Positions 8,884 through 19,720 of a stretch of DNA of 64,000 bases are shown in pieces (positions within the stretch are counted from its first letter, which is position 1; each line of letters starts with the position of its first letter). The notes under the pieces were generated by a model that was not told where the DNA came from, searched no databases, and saw only the letters and a program-made list of their open reading frames with translations. Location of the stretch: assembly GCA_007922195.1 (NCBI GenBank), contig ML682005.1, positions 29,461,746 to 29,525,745 of the forward strand. Reading direction: 5' to 3'. Source of the stretch: Podocnemis expansa. Taxonomy: Eukaryota; Chordata; Testudines; Podocnemididae. The translations under genes were made by a program, and so were the position numbers.

Positions 8884-11800
8884 CTCGAGCAGATCAGTTT
8901 CCTGTATTTACAGCTGTAGTATTTTTTTTCTTTTAAAGTTGAAAACATTTTAGGGGAATTAAATAGATATAATATTGTAGAGGTGGCCAATACCGTATTT
9001 ATATAAGATTAGATTAGCAGTGTGGGTTTTGGCAAATTAACGCCCTACTTAATTATGTTAATATGTTGAGGTGTTAATACTGCGTATCTATTCCATAATG
9101 TATCCTCATCCTGACTGCCATTGGTGACTAAATAAATAATTCCAATGAAGCGCTTTAGCCATGATCAAATACTCCAGACAATTTTGCTGTTTCTCAGATC
9201 TCCTTCTCACTATGGCTGAATAACTATATATTACTTTGAATGTTTAAGACTGATCACTAAGGGCTAGTCTAAGTACATACCCCATGCAATGGAGTAAAGG
9301 AGAATATGAACCTTCCTGTACACTTGCATGAGCTATCTGAATCCCGGGTCCAAACACAGCCCACACTCCTGGAGTATTTATAAAATTCTGAGGCTTAGCC
9401 AGAGCCTGTTCTTCTCCCTGCCAGCACACCAGTTGGCAAAGTTGATCTGGTATGAGGGTAGGAATGGGGAGTGTAAACTCTTATGGTTTAGGCCCACAGC
9501 AAACTTCTATCTCTTTCTTCCCCATCCTCACAAAATAAGAGGAAAGCGAGAAGTATGCTTTGCGTAGAAGTAAATGTCTATGATGGACACTAAATTGGTT
9601 GGTGTTAGAGCTGGTTAGAACTTTTTTCTTTTTCATGGACATTTTTGAGCAAATAAAAACATCTTATTTTGTCTTGTATTTTGGCAAAGAGTCAAAATCT
9701 GAAATAGTTCAGTCAACTCTTCCAAAGCTTTCTATTCTGAAACACTGTCATGGAGTCTCATTCTCCCATTTTCTTAGTACTCTGTGGAAATCCTAGTCTA
9801 AATCTCTGGATATACATTTTGTCATAAGGAGACAGCCCATATGAAGCATCAGTGTATAAATAGTACCCTCATCAAGCCACAATTCCCTTCATGGTCCACC
9901 CACTCTACTTGATAAGGAAGTAATTTACTGCTCGCTGTGCCAGGAGTACATCTTTACCCATCCACACTGCCTTGATTATTTTACCTTTTTTCCCCCTCCT
10001 TTTTTGACATGTACTTTATATCACTCGCTATAAATCAAATGCTAGACTCATTCGTCCTTCTTAGAGGTTTGGTTAATCTGCAGTGAAGTGCTTATTGTCA
10101 GTATGAGTCAGGAGCATACAGCACTTGACACGAACAGGTCCTTAGTGAGGCTCTTGGTGCTCAAAGACACTGCATTTCTTATGCTTACAAAATAGCAAAC
10201 TTGTGCAAATCACAAAAAGGTGGAACAGGAAAAACAGGAAAATATGATTTACCCATTGGATTATTCCTTGAAAATAGCCAATTACAAGTCTCTGTGTCTT
10301 ACTTCTGAGAATCCCTGTCATAATAAGTACCTACATCTCATTAGCAGGAGCAGTTGTTGACACTGATGTATCTGATCCAGTCTTCCTGGCATTTTGTCAC
10401 TTTTCCTTAAGCATGACATTTGCATTTCCTGCATTGTCATGATGATCAGCCCCTCCTACTCAGACATATAAATCATGTTCTGAGACAATGCCATAGCTGT
10501 CTGCACATCTGTTCTGCACTCTTTCATTCCTATGTATGGCACATTTGCTGTCATCAGTGATTAAAACTTCACAACCAGCAAGACATTCTGACCTTTGTGT
10601 TTGAATATGTCTGGCAAAAACTTATTTTAATTAAGAGCTTTCTGCCAGTTAGTGCCACACATGTTTAATCTGTCACAGTATAGCAGTGCCTTGTGTATTC
10701 TAAGGGGAGCTGTAAACTTGACAAAAAGAATAGCTTACTCTGTTTGGCTCAGTATTATTTTTAAAAGAGAGAGAGAGAGACTACTTCAAAGGGCTAAATA
10801 ACAAGCTTCAGTTCTTTGACTGTAAATCATCACAAATACTTTGGTATTCATCTAGGGAAGCTAATTGAGTGTCTTCAAGATAATGTATAATACACAAGTA
10901 TTTCCTTGCAGTTAAACCTGGACATCTCCATTGAGTTCAATGTCACTCAGGGAAATGAATCCGTATAGAACTTGGTAAACTCTTTAATTTCAGGATGTGC
11001 TGTTGCTCCCATGAAATCACTGGAAAAACTCTATCTCTATCAGGAGCAGGATTAGGTCCACATGGTTTCAAGCACATTAAAGATAATGATAATACAAAAC
11101 TCAAAACCAAAAATACAGCCCAACAACAGAACTGACAAACATCCAGGCAGCCCTGTCATACAGAACTAAATGGTAATATTAAAGGCAAGTTCTTGCTCCT
11201 GGACTCAAAATGTGAGTCTATTTTGAACAGTACAGTTCTTGGTTGCATTTTTTTGCACTAGATTCCTGCACACAACTTTAGAACTTTCTTTAATGTTGAA
11301 GTGGGGTTTCCGTGTAAAGCAAAATATGTAATAGAGACTTGCCTTGCTGATAAGAGGGGAAACAATATTACCCAAATACAGGAATACAATTTATTAATGT
11401 AGAAGCTAATATTCTACACATTTGATATATGCTCCCCTAGTATCTAAACATGGGTTAAAGGTGGTTGTATGAGAGATTTTCCTTTTGGGGATGAGTTATG
11501 GTCATTGTAATATTAAAAAAAAAAAAAGTTCATGGAGGTTGATGTGGAAGTCTAGAAAAACTTTTGTGTGTGTAATTTACAGTGACTACATTTAAAATAA
11601 TTCCTATTATCTTTTTTACAGTTAAATATGTCCTCCTGCAGGTACAAAGCAGTCTTCCATGGAGTACAAGTCATTCAGATATTTGTCTAGTTTTTACAAA
11701 AGACTACATAAAAAAAGTAATCCCTGAAGTCAATAGAAACTAAAATTACAGACAAACAATAACTTCTATGTACTGTTCTATCTATATGGTACACTGAAAT

Positions 11801-12520
11801 CTAAGTTAAATGTTTTATAGTCTAACAGATTTATTTTATAATTGTATGGTAACATTGAGAAAGTAACAATTTTTCAGTAATGGTGTACTCTGACACTTTT
11901 GCATCTTTTATCTGATTTTGTTAGTGACAAATTTTTATGTGAGGTAGAACTGGGGTTGGGAGGGTAGTACACAAGACAGATCAGCATCCTGAAAGGGGTA
12001 CAGTAGTCTGGAAAGGTTGGAAGCCGCTGAGGTAATTTATTACAGGCATTAGCAGTAATCTCCAACACTTAGAATAGGCAATACTCTTAATGTCATTATC
12101 ACCTCACCCTCTTCAACAGATGGCAATAGGATTTAGCTCTTTAGTTCCTGGATTTCTTTTAAAATTTGATTTAAGCTACTGAATCTACTCTTCATTGCTA
12201 CACTGAGTGCAGCAATATGAGATTTTTTTTAAAGCTATTTACAGTCTTAAGAATTTAAAGCCAGATTTTTAAAGATAGTTAGGCACATAGGTGCTTACTG
12301 GGCTTTTCAAAGTGTCTCAATGTTGATGCTCAAAGGCATTTAGGTGCCTAACTCCTGTTGGATGTCAGTGGGGAATAGGCATCTAACTACTAGTGGGGAT
12401 TTGGCACATCCACAAAGGTACCTAAATGTCACAATGCCAAACCTCTTCATGCTTTGCTAACTAGTGAAAACCTAAGCTGTGAGTTATACATCCCAGGCCC
12501 CATCTCTTTAATGGGGAGTA
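8884..12520. other. Long intergenic stretch, mostly unique sequence
   Basis: No gene is recognised. Minor items are a short GA microsatellite near 10768-10782, a poly(A) run near 11514-11527, and an old diverged repeat at 12260-12430 rich in AGGTGCCTAA/TTAGGCACC hairpins. Similar AGGTGCCTAA fragments occur near 15240-15300, 19735-19850 and 59690-59800. Confidence 0.45.
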
Positions 12521-12896
12521 TGACAAAGTGCTGGCTAATGGTTCCTTAGGCAAGCACCTGTCACTCAAGCAAGTAAAGTCAATCAGGCCGATTAGCAGTT
12601 AAACAGCAAATGTCAGCCTCATTGGCAGGGGGCTTTATATAAACTGGCTGGAAGGAAGAAAAGAGTTGACTGGAGGTCACCACTGAGGCAGGAGAAGCAG
12701 GAGATTTCTTCAGAGTCTCTGGCAGTAGATAATCTCCATTGCTGCTGTTAGAAAAGGAGCTGTGTTGTAAATAGAAGGTAGTGGAAAGCAACAAACTGAA
12801 GACAAAGGCACAGGTGACTACATCAACTTGAAAATATCTGGTCTGTCAGCAGAAGAGGGAGAGGACCAAAGGGAGTGCAGGAATAACCCTGTGACA
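12521..12896 (+). mobile_element. 5' LTR of a Gypsy-type element
   Basis: Begins TGACAAAGTGC and ends CCTGTGACA, giving the TG...CA boundaries of an LTR of 376 bp. A TATA box (CTTTATATAAACTGG) lies near 12630-12645. A primer-binding-site-like motif and a gag remnant follow immediately. No matching 3' LTR is found downstream, so the element is 3'-truncated. The identity rests on the gag remnant and the boundaries together. Confidence 0.55.
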
Positions 12897-12897
12897 C

Positions 12898-12914
12898 TGG
12901 GGCTTGTCCAGGAC
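12898..12914 (+). other. Primer-binding-site-like motif
   Basis: TGGGGCTTGTCCAGGAC begins two bases after the LTR end. It resembles the tRNA-Pro type primer-binding site with one G missing and three substitutions. The position is right for minus-strand priming; the assignment to a given tRNA is an inference. Confidence 0.4.
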
Positions 12915-14370
12915 CAAAGTCAGTGAGAGTGGTTGGTGGCTCAGAGATGGAGGTGGAGGGACTTGTCAAGCAGCAGGAGGAGATGCACAAAGCACTGCAA
13001 GCCTTTCACCAGACTTAAGTCCCAGCAGACTTAACAATAGGCTTTGTTCACTTGGCAGATCAACCAACAGAGGAACCTTCTGGACTCTATAAGGGCGTAA
13101 GAGATCCTGCAAAGAACTGTGCCTCCCATGGTGAGAGAATAGGCCCATGGGCTAGGGTTGGGACTATAAAAGATGGGCCTGACTGATGACCCATATGCAT
13201 TCTTGGGAATGTTCAAGCAAGTGACTCAGGGGTCTATTGAGACAAGTCCACCTGGTGCTCCAGCTAGCCCCTTACCTAGCTGGGAAGGCCCAGGTAGCTT
13301 ACATGGGTTTGAATGACGACCAGACCAAAAACTAAAATGCAGTAAGGACATTGGTAGTAGAGCAGATGGACCTCATTATGGAGAAGTATCAACAGAAGTT
13401 AGAGGTGACTAGGTGAATGGGCTGGGTGCAGCCCTGGCAGTTTGTCCAGAAGCTAATGAACTGGTTCACCCATTGACTGAAGCCAGAGACACACACACAA
13501 TGGGGGAGGTAATGGATGCCCTAGTTTTGAGGCAACTGAGTCTGCTCAAAAACATTTCTGTATGGGCCCAAAGGCACCATCTGAATTCAGTGGAAGCAGC
13601 TATCAGGCTGACAGAAGAGTACACTGAGATGCAATTCCCTCGAAAAGAGAGCTGCCTGTGTAGGGACCTTAACTTGTGGAGGAAATTGAGGGGTGAAACC
13701 ACCTTGAGAAAGATCCAGAGACAAAAGAGGAATCCCAAGGGACCCTCTAGGACCAGTGGGATTGTCTGCTTGGAGAGAGGGCAAATGGGATACTAAAAAG
13801 CAGACTGCCTGTATGTGGAGATCAGGTTGGCTGAATTTTGTGACTGGACCAGGGCAGGGGAGCTGGGGGAGAGGCATGTTCACCATCCCCATGAGACTGG
13901 AGTGAAAGCCTTGGAGGAGCCTGATAGATGGGGACTCAGCATGTGTTCTGGTCCAAGTGGGACTGATGAAGTGGCATTGGATAATTCTAGGGGAGGGGTG
14001 ATGCTAGATGTATATCCATGGAGACCAGAAGTGCTACCCAATGGTTCAAATGCCCTTGGAAGAAAGGGCAAGCTTCCTTGAAAATGGGTTAGGGTAGTAG
14101 TAGACAGGATGCCATACCCTGCAATATTTGGTATGGATTGAATTCTTACCCCCAAAGAGAAGAAGAAGAGTTCTTGGATGAAGCACATGGAATTCCTGGA
14201 ACAAAGTAACCCAGTAAAGCAGAGGAGGATCACAACCTTGGGGACAAGAGAAACAAAAAAGACAACTCTAGACATTTTAATACAAATTGGACAGGGAGGG
14301 GGAAGATATCTGATCCAATCCCATTAGCAGTGAGTACAGGGTCACTAGACATCTTCATGATGCAACCTCT
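12915..14370 (+). pseudogene. Gypsy gag (SCAN-like) remnant, frameshifted
   Basis: Downstream of the LTR, three short in-order blocks resemble SCAN-type gag of vertebrate Gypsy (Gmr1-like) elements. They are DDPYAFLGMFKQV near 13185, then GKAQVAYMGLNDDQ near 13280 in a different frame, then LLKNISVWAQRH with SVEAAIRLTEEY near 13540-13620. The last block is in the 127-codon frame 13413-13796. At least one frameshift (about 13265) and several stops separate them. Beyond about 13800 a protease or zinc knuckle would be expected but is not convincing. The 3' part of the element is missing. Confidence 0.55.
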
Positions 14371-14456
14371 GCAGGGGTGACCTTTAGTCTGCTTCATGGA
14401 TGGGGGCAGCCTGAAGCTCAGGGTGTCCCAGGGAGGACCAAACCCCAACCTCTGCA

Positions 14457-14672
14457 CAATGAAAAGAGGAAGAAATTCTTAACTCTCAGGGTGACTAAAC
14501 ATTGGAATAAGTTGCCTTTGCAGGTTGTGGAATCTCCTACATTGGAGGCTTTTAAGAGCTGGTTAGACAAACATCTGTCAGGGATGGTTTAATAGGGGCA
14601 TTTGGTCCTGCCATGAGTACAGGGAACTGCACTTGATCTGTCATGGTCCCCTCCAGCTTCTGTGATTCTGAA
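14457..14672 (+). mobile_element. CR1 LINE 3' end
   Basis: Plus-strand CR1 terminus with AATAAGTTGCCTTTGCAGGT, GGAGGCTTTTAAGAGCTGGT, CATCTGTCAGGGATGGTT and CCAGCTTCTGTGATTCTGA. It is heavily 5'-truncated. It lies where the Gypsy gag remnant fades out. Confidence 0.8.
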
Positions 14673-15732
14673 GGAGAGGAATACTCACAGGGATATTTAA
14701 TTATTTATACAAAATGCAATATCTTAAATGGGGGCACGTGAGAGACATCCGCTCAAAGATAGGGCACTCATCTTGGATGTGGGGAGACCAAAACTGAAAT
14801 CCTTATTCTTCCTAATTTGAAGTAGGGAGTTGGGCATCTCTGTTAAGTGCTGTAAGGATTCATGCAAATTCCTGATCTGCTTTCCCAGAGTTTTCTTGTG
14901 ATAGGCATCTGAACTTTGGTGTTCTCGGAGCACGCTCATGATATTAAACTCATTGGTAAAATAGACATTCCCCTACCTAGATTGAGAATTGTGCCTATAG
15001 CAGTAGCTCCCAATAGCTCATAAAGTGTTGGGTCAGCACTTAGGCAGGTTTGCACATATCCATGGGCAGAAATTTAGCACCTAGGAAGTTAGGAGGCTGC
15101 TGTACAGTAGTTTGAGACTGTCAATGGTCCTTAAATGATGGGCTTAGTTGGCTAAATTCTTTTGTAGATATGGAGAGCTGGGCTGTAATTTCAATGGAAA
15201 TTAAGCACCTGGTTGCTTCTGAAAATCTCATTGGATACCTATTTGCTTCTTTTGGTGCCTAAATACCTTTAAAAATCTGGCCTATAGGTGCCTAAATGAC
15301 ATTGAAAGTCAGTGCAGCTTAGTGCACCAAACGCCTCCAAATCTGAATCAATGGGTCACAGCTCCACTCAGGTTTGACTCTGCCAGAAACTTTTGGGCTA
15401 TGGTCCAGGTGACTTCATGGTTCCACAGTCTATGAGTGGTTGTACTAAAAAAGTTTTAAACACCACCTTTAGATAAACCAGCATCAGGCCTTGTGGCCAA
15501 GCCCTAAGCACTAGAGCTACAAAGAGGGGTTCTGGAGCGATGCTGGGGATGTGGCAGTGGTTTCCATCATATATGGGGTTTACAGTTTTTGTTCAATGGT
15601 TTTCAGCACCCCCACTGTAAAAAAAAAATTGTTCTAATGCCACTGTTTACAAAGGAGGCTTACACATACAGTATTGCAATTCACAGCCCCTACTTAGGCA
15701 GCCAGGCTCCTTATACAACATATGAAGGAAAG
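14673..15732. other. Old diverged repeats, no gene
   Basis: A tRNA-SINE-like segment seems to lie near 14757-14850 (GGGCACTCATCTTGGATGTGG, as in the tRNA-related parts at 18205-18300). AGGTGCCTAA hairpin fragments lie near 15240-15300. The rest is unassigned and I see no coding sequence. Confidence 0.4.
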
Positions 15733-15806
15733 CAGGGGTATTGCTGGTGCCAGGCACACAGGGCATGTGCCCTGAATCCTGGCACCAGTGCCCCAGGTCC
15801 CTGCTG
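15733..15806. mobile_element. Truncated GC-rich hAT MITE (family of 34595)
   Basis: CAGGGGTATTGCTGGTGCCAGG and the following GGGCATGTGCCCTGAATCCTGG closely match the left end of the element at 34595-35021. The right end is missing, and a CR1 3' end begins shortly after. Confidence 0.6.
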
Positions 15807-16224
15807 TTCCCATCACTCTTTTTACATTATTTATCATAGAATCATAGGGTTGGAAGGGACTTCATAGGTCATCTAGTCCAACCCCCTGCGAGTGGCAGGA
15901 CCAATCCCACTAAACCATCCCAGTCATGGTTTTGTCCTGCCGGGCCTTAAACACCTCCAAAGATGGAGACTCCACCACCTTCCTAGGCAGCTCATTCCAA
16001 GGCTTCACCACTCTCCTAGTAAAAATGTTTTTTCTAATATCCAGCCTCGACCTCCCCAACCGCAACTTGAGACCATTGCTCCTCGTTCTGTCCTCTGTTA
16101 CTACCGAGAACAGTCAAGCTCCATCTTCCTTGGAGCACCCCTTCAAGTAGTTGAAGGTTGCAATCAACTTCCCCCTCAATCTTCTCTTCTGCAGACTAAA
16201 TAAGCCTAATGCTTTCAGTCTTTC

Positions 16225-16626
16225 CTAATAGGGCTTGTGCTCCAGCCCTTTAATCATTCTGGTTGCCCTCCGTTGGACACTCTCTAGCATGTCCTTGTCC
16301 TTTTTGTAGTGGGGAGCCCAAAACTGAACACAGTATTCTAGATGTGGTCTCACCAGTGCAGAATAGTGGGGAATGATCACATCCCTTGATCTGCTGGTAA
16401 TACTTCTTTTGATGCAGCCCAGTATGCCAGTGGCCTTTTTGGCTGCAAGATCACACTGCTGACTCATATCTAGCTTCCCATCCACCATGACCCCCAGGTC
16501 CTTTTCTACACTGCTGCTACTTAGCTGAATGTTCCCCAGCCTGTAGCAGTGCATGGGGTTTTTCCATCCCAAGTGCAGGATTTTACACTTGTCCTTATTG
16601 AACCTCATAAGATTTCTATTGCCCAC
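16225..16626 (-). pseudogene. CR1 ORF2 C-terminal part
   Basis: A 133-codon frame encodes the region after RT: NRNLMRFNKDKCKILHLG, KDLGVMVDGKLDMSQQC and YSALVRPHLEYCVQFWAP, all standard for the CR1 ORF2 C-terminus. It follows the RT frame after about 30 bases in which the expected residues ([14 protein letters not shown]) appear in another frame. Two small indels, near 16618 and 16655, therefore separate it from the upstream frame. It is not a separate gene. Confidence 0.85.
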
Positions 16627-16656
16627 TGTTGCAACTTATCTAGGTCTCCCTGAATC

Positions 16657-18204
16657 CTATCCTTGCCCTCCAACGTGTGTTCCCCCCAGCTTGATGTCAT
16701 CTGCAAACTTACTGAGAATGCAGTCTATTCCATCATCCAGATCATTGATGAAAATGTTGAACAGAACCGGCCCCAGGACCAACCCCTGGGGCACACCACT
16801 CGTTACTGGTTGCCAGCTAGACATGGAACCACTGATTCCTACACGCTGAAACTCTTGATCTAGCCAGTTTTCTACCCACCTTGTAGTCCACCTATCCAAC
16901 CCATACTTCCTTAATTTGGCAATGAGAATGCTGTGGGAAACTGTATCAAAAGCCTTGCTAAAATCAAGGTATATCACATCAACGGTTCTTCCTTCATCCA
17001 GAAAACCAGTCATCTGATCATAGAAGGAAATGAGATTGGTCAGGCATGATTTACCCTTGGTGAATCCATGCTGACTGTTCCTGATCACTTTATTTTCCTC
17101 TAAGTGTTCGAGGAAGGATTCTTTGAGAACCTGCTCCATAATTTTTCCAGGGATTGAGGTGAGGCTTACTGGTCTGTAATTCCCCCGATCCTCCTTTTTC
17201 CCTTTCTTGAAAATAGGCACTACATTTGCTTTTTTCCAATCCTCTGGCACCTCCCCCATTCTCCATGAGTTTTGAAAGATAATGGCCAGCGGTGCTGCTA
17301 TCTCATCAGCCAATTCCCTTAGCACTCTTGGATGCAGTTTGTCCGGCCCCATGGACTTGTGCACATCCATCTTCTTTAAGCAGTCCCTAACCTGACCTTC
17401 CATCACCAAGGGCCTCTCTTCTTCTCTCCAATCTGCCATACCCATGGTAGTGGGCTGGGAGCTGACCCTGGCTGTGAAAACTGAAGCAAAAAAAGCATTG
17501 AGCACTTCAGCTTTTTCCTCATCCTCCGTCACAAGGATGCCTGCCCTATTCAGCAAGGGACCTACACCATCCCTGATCCTCTTCTTGTTACTAACATACT
17601 TGTAGAACCCCTTCTTGTTATCCTTTACATCCCACGCTAGCCGCAACTCCATTTGTCCTTTGGCCTTTCTGATTTTATCCCTGCAGTCCCTAGCAATATC
17701 TTTGTATGCCTCCTTGGTCATCTGACCAAGCTTCCACTTCCTGTAAGCTTCCTTTTTATGTTTAAGCTCAGAGCAGAGTTCTCTGCTAAGCCATTCTGGC
17801 TGCCTCACATGTTTGTTCTTTCTCCTAATTGGAATGGCAACTTCCTGTGCCCTTAGCAGGGTTTCTTTAAAATATAACCAACTCTCTTGGACTCCTTTCC
17901 CCTTCAGATTAGCTTCCCAAGGGATCCTGCCCATCAGTTCCCTGAGGGAGCCAAAATCTGCTTTTTTGAAGTCCAGGGTTTTTGTTTTGCTTCTTTCCTT
18001 CCTTCCTTTAATCAGCATCCTGAACTCAACCACGTCATGGTCACTACTGCCTAGTTTGCCATTTACTTCTATGTCCCTGATCAATTCTTCCCTGTTTGTG
18101 AGCAGCACGTTGAGAGGTGCAAGGCCCCTAGCTGGTTCGTCTAGCATTTGTACTAGAAAGTTGTCCCCAGCACTCCAAAAAGAGATTCTGAGAGATCGCC
18201 ACAT
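16657..18204 (-). pseudogene. CR1 ORF2: endonuclease end plus reverse transcriptase
   Basis: This 515-codon open frame encodes the LINE enzyme that nicks target DNA and reverse-transcribes its own RNA. SDHD near residue 54 is the end of the AP-type endonuclease. RT motifs follow in order: [39 protein letters not shown] at about 416-420, SGVPQG at about 469-474, and the catalytic FADD at 500-503. The catalytic aspartates are intact. VPQG is followed by L where S is usual. The initial Met is not the true start, because most of the endonuclease is lost. The frame ends at an indel just after FADDIKLGG. Confidence 0.9.
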
Positions 18205-18300
18205 AGTTCAAATCATTTCCCCCTCTGGCAGACAGTGGGGAATTGAACCTAGATCACACAAATCCCAGGAAAATGTTTCAACCACTGCACTAGAAGATAT
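18205..18300 (-). mobile_element. tRNA-derived SINE fragment
   Basis: On the minus strand it reads TAGTGCAGTGGTTGAA then GATCTAGGTTCAATTCCCC, resembling a tRNA gene's A and B boxes, with GGTTCAATTCC as a good B-box. It directly abuts the truncated 5' end of the CR1. Confidence 0.5.
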
Positions 18301-18585
18301 AAAATAAGCAGTCCCTCCTCCAATTGAATTTGAAATGGGACCCACTCTGGTATGCAGCTTCTGAGAACACATTCTGAATCAAAGCCCCACACATAGTCAG
18401 ATTTCTGTCTCCCTGGATTGTGAATTTTCTGGGAGTTAAGAACGAGATAAGTGCTCAGATGTTTATCTCAAGGCAGCAGTGTGCATGCCAAGAGGTAACT
18501 TTAAACAGCACAGCTGGAATTCATATGCAAACATGACACCACAAGTTTGTGTCTGAGTAGAGACTTGGAATGGCTAACTCACTAC

Positions 18586-19720
18586 AAAAGAAACAAGGGG
18601 TCTAGTGGCACTTAAAAGATTAATGAATTTATTTATTGCATGAGCTTTGGTGGCAGACAAGTAAAGGATACTTGCCAATCTAACAGAGCAGTGAAAATGA
18701 CAAGTAAAGGGGGGTCCCCGAGACTCAGCAGGGGCTCACCTTGGGCCTGGAGGCAGGGCGATGGGCAGCCACTGGGATAAGCCCAGAGATTTGCCTCCCC
18801 ACCACCAAAGACCAGCAACCCCATGTGGATGCAGCCATACTGCTGCCAGGACCAGAAAGCAGGTGTTGGGGGAACCCCAGAGGCAGCTGCAGGGAAGAGG
18901 GGAGAGGGGAGGCCCAGTGCTTGAAGTGGAGGAGTCCCAGTGGTGGCTGCAGCTGCGCTGCTGCCAGGGACCAGGGATCATGGCTGCAGCCATTTGGACT
19001 CCTGGGCACCAGCAGAGGCAGCCACCAAAGTACTTCAATCCTGGAGGCATGGGAGGAAGCCACTGGGACTCCCAGGTCCCTGGTGGCAGTGAGTCTGCAG
19101 CCATCAAGGGTCTCGGGTCCCATCCAGCAAAGGGAGGCTTCCCTGTTGACGGATGAGCCCCTTGGCTGCCAGAGCTGGGAGCCCTGCAGCTGAAGCTCAG
19201 CTCCCACCAGGACCTGGAAGCCCCAGGTGGCTGCAGAAGCAGGGCTGGTAGAAGCCCCAGGCACTGTGTCTGGGTGTCTGCAAGGCTGGGGGGTAGCAGG
19301 CTGTCTGTGGGCTTCCTGTGAAAACTGAGAGACTGACTTCTCAGCTCCCCCACACTGCCTCTTTTGTTGGTGGAAGTAGTCCTTGTGAGGATGCACTCCA
19401 CCAACAAAAGATGGCTGTGCGGACACCAGCCATCACTATAATTAGAGCCGTGTTTGTCTGCCTGCAAAACTTTTGCCAGCTGAACTCTGTCATGTAAGTA
19501 TAGGCTAAAGCAGACTCAAAAGCTATCTTGTGACTCAGCCTTCTCTGCATGTAACCTACTGCATTCCACTTCATGCATTTGATGAAGTGGGATTATACTC
19601 ACAAAAGTTTATGCATTAAATAAATTTGTTAGTCTTTAATGGTGCCACAGGACTCCTTGTTTGTTTTGCTGAAATAGAGTAACACAGCAACCCCTCTGGA
19701 ACAGGACTCCTTGTTTGTTT
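18586..19720. mobile_element. PLE-tail repeats flanking a GC-rich core
   Basis: The left piece (18586-18655) holds AGTGGCACTTAAAAGATTAA and TTTATTGCATGAGCTTTGGT. The right pieces (19577-19664 and 19665-19720) hold the same tail in the opposite orientation, with AATTTGTTAGTCTTTAATGG and GACTCCTTGTTTGTTTT twice. The core, about 18700-19430, is GC-rich and gives long frames on both strands (up to 243 codons). They are proline-, tryptophan- and glutamine-rich with no motif, and I judge them chance frames. Confidence 0.5.

Larger units (their letters stand above)
15832..18204 (-). mobile_element. CR1 LINE, 5'-truncated, best preserved copy in window
   Basis: The 3' end is at the left, with the CR1 terminal signature TCATAGAATCATAGGGTTGG and AGTCCAACCCCCTGC. 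It covers the end of the endonuclease domain, the whole RT and the C-terminal domain, then the 3' tail. The 5' truncation falls inside the endonuclease near 18190-18204, where a tRNA-SINE-like fragment begins. Only a few indels interrupt ORF2, so it is younger than the CR1 copies at 5918 and 45445. Confidence 0.9.

Noticed and set aside
13815..14081. Possible Gypsy protease region after gag
   Set aside because: No D-S/T-G catalytic triad could be found, and the remaining similarity is only a few residues.
18725..19467. Overlapping minus-strand frames of 233 and 243 codons
   Set aside because: They lie in a GC-rich repeat core, overlap each other and plus-strand frames, and show no domain or codon pattern of a gene.
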